Shown here in pieces: positions 1-12,933 of a DNA stretch of 64,000 bases. Position 1 is the stretch's first letter. Each line of letters begins with the position of its first letter. Origin of the DNA: Thermothelomyces thermophilus ATCC 42464 (lineage: Eukaryota; Ascomycota; Sordariomycetes; Sordariales; Chaetomiaceae); the NCBI RefSeq assembly GCF_000226095.1, contig NC_016472.1, forward strand, positions 868,001 to 932,000, written 5' to 3'. Both the position numbers and the translations under genes were made by a program. The notes under the pieces are model-generated. The model had not been told where the DNA came from and ran no database searches. It was given only the letters and a program-made list of their open reading frames with translations.

Positions 1-3000
1 GCAGCCTGGAACGAGGTCTGAGATGAACTTGACCGAGGTAGTATGCCGCGTGCTTCGCGTGGTGAGGTTGACTGCTTGTTCTGCGCTCCAACAGCCACCC
101 ACGGCCCGGATACCAGTTCGTCATGGCACCGTCTACCAAACCCGGACCAACGGACCTGAAAGCAAGCGAATCAGCGCCCCACGCATTCCTGAATTGCTCG
201 AGGAAAGCTGAAGATGAGACCGACAGAGTCACCAGTCTGCAGCAGGGCCTCCGACTTCACCAGAAAGATATCAACACCACGAAGATATCAACAAGCACAA
301 GACCGTCAACCCTCCCATTTACCCCGTACCATCGTAAAACCCGGCAGTGACAAGCACATAGTGCGGAGGGCCAACCGGATGGCTTTCCTTCCAATGGCTT
401 CGTGAGTGTACAGTAGTACCCTTTATGACGAAAGAGCTAGCTCGAACTCAGTTAGTTCCACGCACTTGCCGCCTGAGCAAGCACACTGCGCTGCCCACGG
501 CGCAAATTCAGAATCACATCCTAAAAGCAGCTAATCAACCTGCCAATCATGGAACCCCCCCCCCTCTCCGACCATCAGCGGGCCGAAATCCATGTGGGTA
601 GTGTAGAGATAGTGGGTGAGGTTATGCTTGGTAATAAGCGAACTTGAAGGTGGCCGTTGAAATGTTGTTCCCCTGCGCGATCCCCTGCGCGAACCAACCC
701 CCCCTTTCTTTTGCCCCTCGTCGCCTGCGCAGCTGCCCTCTGTCGGCGATCTGCAAGGGGGAAAACGGCGACTATTTTGTTTGTTTGTCCGCTCGTTCCT
801 GGGCTTCCCTAACACAATGTCTCAAAAAAAAAAAAAAAAAAGCCGGGGAGGGTGGTAGGGAGGAGAACGGGGGCCCCTAGTCGAGAGAACTAAACGAGAC
901 ATGGTACTGTACATACACTTCGGTACGGTGTAATGGAAAGGCGGCGTCAAGACGGACAGTCAATTACTATCCGTACCCCTTGATGAATTGCTCGCTCTTT
1001 TTGGCGCCTTCCGCTGCGCTTGCGCTCTTGGCCCCCTTGTCGAGAGTGCACCCCTCCCCCCAAGTCACAGCCCGGGCGGGATTGGTTGGTTTCTTTTCGA
1101 TTGCCGGGCCGATCCCGAGGAGACGGCACACGGCCGCATGTCCCACTCGGTCACTTGACTAGGCACGTGGTATGCTGGGGAACACCATGAGCAAACTTCG
1201 TCGTGTGCTTGTACCAATGTCCTCCGTAAGGGTACACGATCCTTCGGCGCTTACAAGCCACACTTTCTTCTCCTGAAGTTATTTTATTCCGTGTTTCATT
1301 AACCTCAGATTTCAAGTGACAATCTGCCTGTATGTATCCATATGTTGAAGGACTGGGTCAAGTCCTTGTTTGTCGGTTTTCGCAATGTCTCAATTCAATT
1401 GAGGCAGTTAGTTCCCACCCGTTGCTCTACTAATCCATGCCTGGTTCCGCTTCTTTCTATATTTGTTCCAGGATTGGAGTTTCCAAGCACCTGTGGAACG
1501 TCGTAAAGCATCACCTAGTGTAATCCGTACGCCGGAGAGAACCCGCCGTTGTGGATAAGGTTCGAGGTAAGTTACCTAGCACATAGCGTAGATCGTAAAG
1601 CTAACTGTGTACCGGTAATGCACGTGTAACAGGATACGAACTAACGCAGTTTGATGAACGGGGTGGATTGGAATCCGGTCTGCTGCCTGCCCGCCGGGGT
1701 AGCTTCTTCCATTCGCCGAACGGCGGATTGCAGATCTCAGGCATCAGGCACCAGACTTACTAAAGTACCTTGGAGTATACATCGTACTTACTCGTACCGG
1801 AAACGCGTGCTGGTAATACGGAACTCACCTCTCACAATTTTAGAGAGCACATGGTTCGGGACACAGTCAGAACTTAGACAGCCTCCCCGAAACAAGCAGC
1901 GCCAAGTCGCAGATCCTCTTCGATTACGGAGTACTCAAGAAGGTAAAGAAAACGAAGGATTCCGTCTTCCTTCCGGCTAGTGTATACCGCATCCTCCCAT
2001 TCGGGATTATTTCTATTTCCCCGGTCATGATGTAGGCGGAGCTTCTGTGACACAATCTGACCCTGCTCTAAATTCCGTACATACATTCACAGACATACAG
2101 GTCAATTTTTTTTAATTGCGAAGGCTCTTGTGCGGCGCTGTCACGCGGTTGCTGGATGCGGGGACCCGAGAAATCTCTGGTATCTCGGAGGATTCAGGCA
2201 CCCGCGGCCCGCCGGTTCCTAGGATGCCAAGCTACCCACCTTCCAGTAATTCGGTACCTAATTGGATTTTCTAGTGTATTGCATTGAGCGCCTTCACATG
2301 CAATTCCGTACAGTACAATATCTGCATCATCAGTCGTTTTTGCCCCTGATGGACGGAATTGAAAAAAAAAATGAAAAGGAAAATTGATGGGCTAGATAGA
2401 TAGACCTCTTCATTCGTGGAAGACGGTTTGCCGGCCAAGAAGCCCTTGACGTTCTTCCTTCATCTTGCTTCCGATCGGTAAGAAAGCAATGAACGGAACT
2501 AATATTTGCACTACTAATCCTCGGCCCCGCGGCGCAGGAGTGGAAGAAGGCGGGGCCCAAAGAGGAAGACAGGCATTCTACGACATGAATTGACGAGCAT
2601 CCCCGTTTGTTTGTGGAACCTGGAAGGAGCTCGGTTCGAATTCGAAACAGAACCCACTTCGATGTTGCGGCGCTGCTGCCGCCGCCGCCGCCGCCGCCGA
2701 AACCTTACGCCGTTCTTGGTACTTGGTGTATGCAGGAACAGAGCAGCCTCATTGCTTAGGTGGCCCACTGCCGATGAAGATCATTGTGGCGGGGGGGGGG
2801 GGGGGGGTTGAGAACAAGATTGCCACTAAAGGGTAGACAAGTACGTGGGAGCGGCACGCAAAAGAAAAAAAATGAGAGTAATGAAGAAAGCGAGGTGTGG
2901 AATGCGAGCCTGCGTGAGCAAGTGTCTCTTTATTCTGCCAGAGATGGAAACAGCAAAAAAGGAGGGAGAAAGAAGGGAAATCGAGAGAAATGACTATGTG

Positions 3001-3321
3001 ACCCGGGCGGACGAAAAGGGGGTGGGGGCCGACCAAGTAAGAAGAAAAAAGAACGCGATGATGGATGGATGAACCCATGCAAAATAGAAGACAGGAATAC
3101 ACTAGTCACCCAAATTCTTCCCGGCCCAAAACCGAAACTCCGGAACCCGCAAAAGACCCAGAAAGAATTCGCCCGGGTTGCCCACTCCGATTACGCCCCG
3201 TTCATTCATTCCCCGTGATACTTGTTCCCCCTAGCCCCTTGTTCCACGTTGCACTTCGTGTGTGTCTTGATGTTTAAGGCGGTTCCCGTGTCATGGTATT
3301 GGTTTGTCTTTGGCCCCCCAA
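1..3321. other. Intergenic region, no gene recognised
   Basis: I see no reading frame with a recognisable domain on either strand; the open frames are short and of mixed composition. The stretch contains an A18 tract near 824-841, a G17 tract at 2791-2807, a GCC-type run near 2679-2699 and one copy of the TACGGAGTAC motif at 1925-1936. The part next to 3322 is downstream of the minus-strand regulator gene and may hold its 3' UTR. A small or heavily spliced gene cannot be excluded. Confidence 0.55.
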
Positions 3322-5639
3322 TCATTGCGGGGCGTACGGATTCTCGGTCATCTGCGAAGGAGGAGCAGGATGAGGAGCAGGGTGCTGGAGCAGCTGCTGA
3401 TCGCATGTCTGCCGCGCCACGCGGGTGCTGCCCTGGTGGTGGTGGTGGTGATGGTGATGGTGGTGGTTGTGGTTGTGGTTGAGCTCGCTCTGCGGTGCCC
3501 CGGCCCCGGCCCCTGCTGTCCCCGCTGCTGCTGCTGCTGTCGAAGGACGACGGTCCGCGCCGGCGTCGCCGTTGTTGGGGCCGTACGAGAGTCCCTCCAT
3601 GCCGTCGTCGGAGCTGAGGTCGCGCTCGGGCCTGACGTCCCGGAACACTTCGTTGATGAGGTCCTCCTCCTGCTTCGGGCTCAGCTGCGGCGGGCCGCCA
3701 AAGTCCTCCGTAACCATGGCCGCCGCGCCGGCGGCCACGTGGTGCGCGTGGCTGTGGTACATCGGGTGGTGCAGGCCGAGCCCGGCGGACCAGTCGCCCA
3801 TGGCCGGGTGAGCACCTCCAGCGGCGGCGGCGGCGGCGGCAGCAGCGGCGGCGACGCCGACCTGGGGGCTGCCCTGCCGCCTCGCCGCCGCCTTTTGCCT
3901 GCGCCGGCGGGTGCCCGTCTTTTCGTTGACCGTCGGCTCCTCGAGGCCGAGCTTGACGAGCATGGCTATAATGTGCGGTTTCTTCCAGTCCCAGACGCGG
4001 CAGCCGCCGTTCTCCTTCATCCGTGCGAGGATGAACTGGTACCGCATCTCCTCGAAGTACTCGAAGGCTTCTTTTAGCCGCTCAATCTGTGTGTGGGGCC
4101 AATCCATTGTCAGCTTTTTTTTGTCTCTTCCCTTTACGGGCAGGAGTGGGGAGACGGAAAGGTTGAAGTAACGGATATCAAAGGGGAAAAAAAGAAAAGG
4201 AAACGGAGGAAACACATACCTCTTTCGCTGGCCAGACTCCGTAGCGAGCCACCGCGCGCGAGACCTTCATCTGCAGGGCGGCCTTCTCCCAGTTGCCTTG
4301 GTGTTTCTCTGAGTACTTGGCCTTCATCTCCTCCCACATGCCCTTGCCCTTCTCCGAGATGAACTCCTTGCGGAGCTGGAACAGGTACTTGTCGTCCTCG
4401 GGCGCGTCGTCCCTTAGCGTGAGCTCCTCCTCCTCGTCCTCGGACGGCTGGAGCTGGCTATTGGCGCCGGCCGATCCTACGAGGGTCGTTGTCGTCGTTG
4501 TTGCCGTCGCCGCCGCCGTCTTCGGCGGCGTGCGGGACGGCTTGCGCCCTGGCGCCGGCTTCCTGCGCGTCTGTGCCCTCCGGCCGGGGCTGAGCGCTCC
4601 GGCGGGAGGGTAGGGCGGCCCGAGAAGCAGTCCGGGGTCGCGCAGGTCCTCGACGGCGCCGACCTGGTGGGGGCGGAACTGCGCCGGGTGAGGCTGTGAC
4701 AGGTCCGGCGTCGCGCCGCCGTCCGAAGGCATGCGTTGGTGCACGGGCGGCGAGCCGGCCGAGACGTGGTGCTGCTGGTGCTGCTGCTGTTGCTGCCGCT
4801 GCTGGGCGAGGTATGCTTCCGGCGCAACCTCGACGCCGTACGGGTGGTAGTCCTGCAGCGAGTGCGGCGTCACCTCGGCCTCGTTTGGCCCCGAGACGGT
4901 GTAATGGCCGAGGTAGGGGTTGATTGGGGGGGGAATCTCCGTCCTGGGCGAGGAAGGATGGTGGCTGATGGGAGGCGAGTGGGCCATGTAAGGCGGCATG
5001 AATCCCCCGCTCTCAGTGACGGCCGGATTCACCGTCAGGGGGGACGGACTCTGGCTGCTGGAAGCCATGTCGTAGCCGTTGTAGCCGTACATCCTGGACG
5101 AGTCGGGAGGAGTGGGTGCTTGTGATGGCAGGGTCGATTGGTGGTAGTTCCGCATCGGCTTGACCGACTGCTTGTGCGGCAGAGGGGGGCTCCCCGAGCT
5201 GGACGCGGGAGTCAGAAGACTCGGATCAGCAGCCGCGGGGTAATTGAATGACGAGACGCCAGAGACCTGCAACGGCACGAAGCGGTGGTGAGTGGCGGAG
5301 CAGAACTTATTCCCCCCCTTCCCAAAAACAAAGGGGGCGACTCCGGGCGGGCAAACCTACTGCGCTATAGGGGTCTAGCTCGCCCGAGTGGTAGGCACCT
5401 GTTTGGGGACCGCTGGTGCAGATTGGCAAGCCGTCCATCTGAGACCGCTCCGGGTGGTGGGCGCCGGACGTCATGTACTGGGTGCTTGACATGTCAACCG
5501 GGATGTGAAGGCGTCCAGGCGTCTTCTTGGGCGGGGGACTGCCAGAGCTGTCGCCGTCCGAGTCTGAGAAGAGTTGGTCGCAGTCGAGGAAGTCCTCGAT
5601 CACGGGCGATTCGATTTCGTCCTGCCTGTCGAGATCCAT
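3322..5639 (-). CDS. Putative DNA-binding regulator with two Myb/SANT-like helical segments, about 696 aa
   Basis: Three exons read in frame: 5639-5361, 5266-4220 and 4086-3322. The introns (5267-5360 and 4087-4219) have donors GTAGGT and GTATGT and CAG acceptors, and all junctions are phase 0. The start has a good context (AAAACATGG). Residues about 1-370 are Pro/Ser/Gln-rich and look disordered, with a short Gln/His run. Around residues 380-440 lies a helical segment (KYLFQLRKEF ... WEEMKAKYSEKH ... NWEKAAL). A second one follows directly across the last intron (LKEAFEYFEEMRYQF ... WDWKKPHIIAMLVKLGL), then a basic patch RRRRQKAAARRQ. The spaced Trp/Lys residues suggest two SANT-like folds, which is inference. 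The C-terminus has Ala and His runs encoded by triplet repeats. I do not recognise a named orthologue. The compact conserved core inside long low-complexity arms, plus the 13-kb gene-free region upstream, fits a developmental or transcriptional regulator. Confidence 0.8.
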
Positions 5640-8600
5640 GTTTTAGCCACTGGTTCTTGGGTTCCCGCTTTGTATGCGCTTCTTCAAGCTGCTTCTCTTT
5701 GGTCTTGTTTTATTCTTCCAAATACCAAAGAACGGGGCGAACCAGGGATGATGAGATCTGAAAGAGCACCGGATCCAGGAGGGGAGAATGCGCTGATCTA
5801 TTGTAGATATGTGTCTCGCCTCCTCGCCCCGGTGTGTGCACAGATCCCATGGGAGCCCTGGGAGCCCAGGAAGCTAAGGAAGAGGCTGACCTTAAGTGAT
5901 CTTGGTCGGCAGTCTGAGTGCGGCCCGGCTGTGGGGCAGGGTGCGGCGTTGAAGGAACTGGGGAACGTTTGAGACAGAAGTGAGGCTGACCTGACAGGCA
6001 AAGTCAAGAAAGCCAGCTAATATCCGTGAGGAGGAGGAGGAGGAGTCTTCCGAGGAACGGCGTGGGACGGAAACAGAGGTAGAAGTAGGCAGAGGGCGAT
6101 TGGGAGGTCGCAGTAGATGTAGCAAAAAAGCGAGCGTGCATCGCTCTTCCGCTCCCGCGTTCCAGAAACACGGGTGGCCAGCAAAAAAATTACCCATGTT
6201 GAATGAGCGCCCTCCCAAGGTTCAAATCTAGACAAAAAGGCAGCCGACCCCTGCGCAACAGATGCGGGCGAGTCTGTACACAGTAGTGTACATACACACC
6301 CGAGGGGGAAGGGGAAGGGTGAAGCTCGAAGCCCATGCACACCCCCTTCACCCACCCCACACCCCCCCCCCCCCCTACCTACCCTTCTCCCCCACCCCTG
6401 CCACTCTATTCGTACCCTGATACGCAGTACTTTGCCGTCACCATAAGTCTGACTGGTGTGTTAGGCGCCGACCGTTTAGAAACTGTGTACGGCACGCAAG
6501 TAACAAGACGGTGCTGATTTCGCGCGACCATGGCAGGGTATTAGTTGGAACCTGCCATTCTAGGACAGCTCAATCCCCGGCAGCGCTGGTGCTGTAGTGT
6601 ATGTATGCGTATATCCTGCGCAGTGTGATCCGTATTGTCCATGTATGTATGTACTTACTCATTAAAGTATGGATGCACGTACGTCCGTCCACGAGAGCTA
6701 GCTTCTCTGTGCTGGTTGAGGCTTGTACCAGCTGCGACCTCTTGACGCGCCCTAGTGTAGGCTTTTTTTTCCCTCTTCCCTTCTCAACGACCCCAAGGGC
6801 CATCGCCGAGGCGTTCCGCTGCCCGGGGCCGTCGGCTTAGTTGAAGATCATGCCAACGGTCGGCAGAGCCGCGCTATCCTCTTAGGTACGCAGGTGTCCG
6901 AAGCTGTTCCCACACACCATCTGTTGATGCCTGGGAAAGCATGCCCTACATACACAATATGTATGACTCCTCCAGGCGGGATCGGGCCAGGCTGCCAGAT
7001 GTTCGCCAGCGCGACTGGATAAATTGAGGAAAATAGCTTGCTCGCTCGGCATTCAGCGCTGAACCCTCGCTGGCCGAAGGGAGACGGACAAGGTCAGTCC
7101 CGTCTTGCTTCCTCTCGGGGAAGTGGAGCATTCGAGTGAATGGATGCACTGCGCACTCCGAATACATACCGCAAGTATCGACGGCGGTGGCATGTGGGCA
7201 GTTCTGCCGTCCATTGTAACCATGTAGTGTACAGTACCATGCAGTGGGCGACGAAACCTACCCCACGGCCCAGGCCAGCCGGCATGGGAAGAAGGCGAGG
7301 GGGTGGGCAGATGGCGGAGAAGAAGGCGTCATTCTCGCTCTATGCGGGAACTCCCCCTGCGAGAATAGCCGCCGCGCGGTTCCGTATTCTTTGTTGGTTG
7401 AGATGAAGCCAAATTGGCTCGACTCGGAGCCTGGTAAAGACGCCTTTAACGCGGCTTTCGAGGTACCTCTTCCGAGCTCGACAACTCTTCAATCGCTGCC
7501 AGCGCACTGCTGCTTACTGTAGCGCCGGGCGAGCGAGTTTGGGGGCGAAGCCCAACCAATTGCCGGGGTCAGCATCGGCCATTGCTAATTTGGCACTGAT
7601 GTGGGCTGCGAAATCTGGGGCCCGGGGTGGCTCAGGATTCAGGTATCAGGGTAACGATATTCGCCGATTCCTGAGGGGAAAAAAACCCGGGGGGTACGCG
7701 GGTTTTGCCCTAAAATGTAATTGGAAGGAAGTATCTTGCTCGGGTTACTTTTCTTGAAATGCGGGTACTGTACATACGGATACAAACCCACCATCATTCC
7801 TTGTAGGAGCATAGGCCAAGGAGCCAAAGCACGGAGCAGCAATAGCGGGGGGGTTCGTGGTTCAGATCTACAACGCACCAAGGGTGCAGCGGCCCGAAAA
7901 ACAGACCAGGCGGACGCTTGGGCTGAGAAGGGCTGCAGCCAGCCCGAAAACTGCCCAGCATGTGTTGTACCTCGCAGGGCAGCTCGGATAGCTATGGCAA
8001 TGAAACAACTGTGCCCGCGCGTATGAATTTTAGTGGGGACTAAGTCGAGGCTGTGCTACCCAAACGAACCAAGGAGGGAAGAACTACTATGTGTATGTAG
8101 GAGAGCTCAGAACGGGTAAGTGGCATGCGGCAGGGGCGGCACCTGCCGGGGTTCCTTAACATTACATGGTACACTGTGCGTGCGATGTACAAATCGGTAG
8201 CCGGCATTGACGCTTTGGCTAATGTTGCCAAGCAAGTGAGTATCTGAGAACTTCTTCACCTCTCTCTATGATCGTGTCCGTTGCGTATTTTCAATTTTTT
8301 TTCTGCTCGGACATCAAGCACTAGCGAAATAAGAAACGGCCGTCATAGTGTACTCGCGGGCACAGCAGCCGTTTTATGATACGGTTTACGGATAACTAGT
8401 GTATTGTAACCTCAGTTCCATATCCCTGACTCACGGTTGCGACAGTAATCCTGGTACTCGAAGCATGAGGCACTGTACGATTCGTGCACATTTACTATGG
8501 AACCACTACCAAACGAGGGCCATCATGGACTCGAATGTTTCTGCGAACATTCTACAAATGGTGCTGTGCTGCATGCTGCAGCGGATACCCTGGCACCTTC

Positions 8601-11587
8601 CCAGCATCGTGGATTTCAGGCTTCAGCACGGGAAATTTCGGCCGGACACGCCTGCTCGAAAAAAAAATAAGCCAACTTGTGCCTTGAAATGAAGTCACTT
8701 TCATCACCGCAGGTGCAACAGCGACTGCGTAGTTGTCCTGTCGGCAGGAAATACAAGGACATAAAACACTCGGTTGCATGCGCTGTCGTCGATCGAGCCA
8801 GGAGGTTCCCATACTAGGTAGGGTGCTATAACGTGTACCCTACAACTGTACTAGTATATGTGCTTGTAGTGTACATACATACTACTACAATATCCACATG
8901 CAGGGCTTTTTGGAGCGGGGGGGTGGTGCGCGCTTCAACATTGTGCTTGGATTGTCGATCTGTAATTGGCGGTGCCCAGCACAAAATTCGTCCAGTGAGC
9001 CAATCGCATGTCTTACCATTCCGTCGGGTCCGCGCTAGACCTTATTAGGCGAATTGCCTTTGGCCGAAAGCAGAGGTGACGAGCGTTCAGAGGGAAGGTG
9101 CAGTGTGCCCTGAGGGAAAGGGCGGATTAGCTGGGCTGGAGGTGCAGATCGAACGGATAGCCCCTCCTTCCCTTGTCAATCACCGACCGGCACAGCACAC
9201 CAACAAGATCTGGAGCCACCACCAGCGCGCTTATTGCGTATGGGGATTGGGCGCGAAGACGGCAACCACGCAGCTCGAGCACCAACACCCTTCAACCTCG
9301 GCAAGATTCACAATCAACAGTTCCCTCCAGCCGCGCCGATTGCACTTTACGAAAGCGTGGTCGAACAAGCACGGGGCATACCTTGACTACTCACGACACC
9401 ATCGGATCCTTGTCGCCCGCTTTGACAAACAGGAAAAATAAGGGAGAGAAGTAAAAGGAAACCGGAAACCGGGGCAAACGTCAACTACGCTGAGATGCAG
9501 GCTAGCGTAGCGGTAGATGGAAAGAAACTCTCTTTCGCTACTCCGTCAATCAAGACCGCCAGACGCTGAAAAGGTCTCTTCCCTATTTTGACTCGAGACT
9601 CCGATCAAATCGGGCCATCCAGTTCCGGGGTGGCACGGCAGCTCGCCATGACGCGCGAGCAGCAGATGGGGGAGGAATACTACTATCTCCTACTACCAAG
9701 CATGTGCTGTGATACACCACAACTTCACACTCCATTTGATGATGGGCCGATTCTCTACTCGGTGGGTCAGGGAGCAACATGCTACTTGGTGCAGACGCTG
9801 CGCCAGGGAAGTACTGATTCTGTGACGGTGGCGACGACCAATTCTTGCGACCAGATGCTTCGCGGCTAAGCCCTGTGGCAGAGTTTGGGGGGGGGGGGGC
9901 CACAGGCAAGATCAAGCTGTCGCAAAAGACTTTGACATGTGAGCCAACATCGCCTCGAATATCCAGGAACCCTTCCCAGCGACTCTGCGCCCGCCGCATC
10001 TGGAGTGCTTCGGGATGGCGAACGACAACGGGAGTGCGCATATCCGCAACCAAGCTTGGCCTTATTGCCGGCCTCCCCATCCGAATTTCCGACCATTGTC
10101 TTGTCCGTCCTCAAGGTGCGCAAGAACTGAATGTCTCGCATGTATGTAACGTTCTTCGGTTCGGCGTCCTTCCTCTTCCAATCGCCAATTTACCTCGGAG
10201 AGACAGACATGCTACGCTAGCTTGGACTTGGAGGGCCAGTGCTCAAACGACACGGATATACCACACATTGGCATGTGCATAAAATCACCGCGCAGCCGCC
10301 GACCGATCCCAGCAGAACGGAACCGCTGGCCACCCTTTTGCCTGATGTGGTTTAGACACGTCAGTCAGTCAGGCGACTCCGGCTGATTGCAACGCGACAT
10401 GAGATGACGAGGCGTCCCCTACTTTTCCCGCGCCCTCCTGGCCCCGCATCGCGTTCGTTTCGCCGTCAAGGTCTCCTCCGGCTTGCTCGCTCTCAATGTT
10501 GGTCGCCAACTTGATACACGCAAAGGGAGGATGGCATTTTGACTCTTTGACACTCTGCCAGGGAGTGGTCCGAGGGCGGGCCAGACCCGGGCCGTCTTCT
10601 AGTCTGGTTTGGGGCTCCGATCGGTAAAAGAGCGTAGTAGTGTGCACTAAGTTACTGCAAGTACTAGTAGACAGCACAACGGCGGACAGCAATGCCCACT
10701 ACACCAGCCGCGGAAGACATCCCCCGGTTTCCGTGGTGTCTTTTCATGTGGGTCTGGTCCATGACCTGTTCCCTGCTCTCCACCACGGCAACCTTTCCGT
10801 AGCCACTGCGGTCATGTGTTGTCTCCACTGAACGGCTGTTCTTGGCGAGTTGGGCGCATCCTGGCGTTCGTGCCAAATACCCGGCGCAGTGTTGTGTTGT
10901 AGTTATACGTATGCGACGTACCTTACAGCGCCCGAAAGTCTTCGGCCGGGCAAAAATTGTACATAGGTATGTACAACCTGACGCGGGGGTGGGGTCGTGG
11001 AACTAAAGAACAGCAGGCACAAGACCCCTTCCGACCACCGACCTCCACCACCACCTCAGGGACATTGCATCTTTGCACTCCCGCGGCGGCTGTGCAACTG
11101 TGGCGACGAGCTGCCGGCTTCTGCAGCGCGCGCCCATCATCACATGGGCCGCTCCCGTCCCCGACCAGATTCTGCACACTGAGTTGTGCAGCTGCTGCCG
11201 CACGTACATATAGTAGCTACATTATATAGCGTTGTATATAGCTCTTCGGCCCGTACATACGGGATGCCTCTTGCCGAAGAAGAAGAAACAGGCGGGCCGA
11301 AGTTGATGGATGCTCGTTGATGACTCGCGCAAATACGGCCGCTGAGCAGAGCCGCCACGGACCGGGATGGTTGCGGGAGGCGGGCACATTGTAATTTCGC
11401 CGGTTAAAAGTGACCGTTTGGCAAGCTTGTCTTTCGCGCTGCCCGTAGGGAGTACAATTATGGTGTACTAGTCTGGGACATACATACATAAGTAGACTTT
11501 GTAAGGTACCTACCTGGTTTGCGCAGAATACATACTTGTAGACTACCCTCGCTTGGCACTGCCGCGTACTTCACATACTATGTACAT

Positions 11588-11604
11588 GTATGTACTGTAC
11601 ATAC
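11588..11604. repeat. GTATGTAC palindrome, dispersed family
   Basis: GTATGTACTGTACATAC is a perfect 8-bp inverted repeat around a single T. Close relatives occur at 13967-13988 (same arms, 6-nt spacer) and 16041-16066 (imperfect), and looser ones near 22799 and 30281-30298. All are in non-coding DNA. Confidence 0.7.
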
Positions 11605-11849
11605 ATACATACCAAGTATGCACTCGGTACGAATCGTCAACACGGACCTAACTACTCCTACAACTCCCTAACGCAGTGCTTTGTGTACAATGCTTGCGTA
11701 CAAACACGACTTCATCCGTTAAGCATGCGCTGCATCGCTCTTACGTTGGGCTCCCAGGCAGCATCCGAAGCAGAAGGATGCACGGCGCCAAGCATTGGTC
11801 AGTTACCATTTCTTATTATCCCTTCCTCCCCTTCCCGGAATGTGGGCGT

Positions 11850-11876
11850 GATGATGATGATGATGATGATGATGAT
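11850..11876. repeat. (GAT)9 microsatellite
   Basis: Nine uninterrupted GAT triplets in non-coding sequence. Confidence 0.9.
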
Positions 11877-11980
11877 GCTCCGGGTGGCCATGCTCGTGTT
11901 CGTGCGTGGGTGCGTGCGTAGAACGGGGCTGGTCCACCGTATGTACAAAGGCCAAGCATCTCCCGCAGATCTTTGGCGCT

Positions 11981-11992
<12 letters not shown>

Positions 11993-12019
<27 letters not shown>
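11993..12019. repeat. T27 homopolymer inside a short inverted repeat
   Basis: A run of 27 T. GCCAAGCATC at 11951-11960 faces GATGCTTGGG at 12020-12029, so the tract sits in the loop of a possible 9-bp stem. This may be coincidence. Confidence 0.7.
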
Positions 12020-12020
<1 letters not shown>

Positions 12021-12879
12021 ATGCTTGGGCCGAAGGCGGCTGATTCCTATCCGCGCGGAAGTAACGAAGCGCAACGGTGGAGTGCATCACAATACACTCT
12101 GTTACCGTCCTGTGTTTTCCGTACACTAGTTGTAGTGGACCGCGTTATTAGCGTACCCTGCAGTTTCGGATTACTACGCTACTGCGGAACAGTTACTATT
12201 ACAGTCTTATCCAGCCCAAGGTGGAGACTCTGCTCGCGAGATCCCGGTCGCCTGATGAATCGTGGTTCCGCACTGCCGCTTGGTAAGCCAGATCCGCGGG
12301 GCGGACCCCTGGCGCGCATCTCATTGGGCCAGCTCGAACAACCGCCCACTTTCCCATCAGAGAACCGATGTAATGATTGGACAATCCCCTCGAGCACTCA
12401 AAAGTCTGCTCCAGGTCGACAAAACTTTAGTTTTCGCATCTCCTGCTGCAGGTTCTCAGGTTACTTGTACCTTGCGAGCACACATCTCCCGCCCCTTCCC
12501 CTAACCCTTGCTAAAACCGGACCCCCGGTTCGCTCCAGCAGAGCCCGTTCGGGGTTTCAGGGAGTCCCCTGTGTCGAAAGAGCCTGTTCTCTCTTCTGGC
12601 ACGTGTGAGTGCCACAGCGGGACCCTAGTGTACTGTGATGGTCCTCAGCCAACCCGAACCCCGGACACCGGAGCCCGCTTCCCCCTTCTTGCTTCTTCAA
12701 CCGCAGTGTATATAGCAGGGAAGCTCAGTGACAAGCGTCCTCCTCACTCCGCGCGTTGTTTGTCCACGGCTCTGCCGATCGATTTTGATGCCGCCATTTG
12801 GATGGAAGAGAGGCCAGAGTCCGTGTTGTTTTGCTCTCCCTGAGTCGACTCCAGTCCGCTTGCTGTTGCTTGCTCTTTT

Positions 12880-12933
12880 TTCCCCTTTCCCCTTTCCCCT
12901 TTCCCCTTTCTTTCTTTCTTTCTTTCTTTCTTT
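12880..12933. repeat. Compound pyrimidine microsatellite
   Basis: About four TCCCCTT units run directly into about six TTTC units. Confidence 0.85.

Noticed and set aside
3304-4077. 257-codon plus-strand frame opposite the last exon of the regulator
   Set aside because: Starts at TTG, is Val/Arg/Leu-rich repeats from the triplet runs, and overlaps a better supported coding exon.
3322-4215. Separate gene starting MDWPHTQ within the regulator locus
   Set aside because: The ATG lies in the intron 4087-4219; splicing joins this frame to the upstream exon with conserved-looking sequence on both sides.
11799-12126. Frames with poly-Lys, poly-Ile or poly-His runs
   Set aside because: Translations of the T27 and GAT microsatellites.
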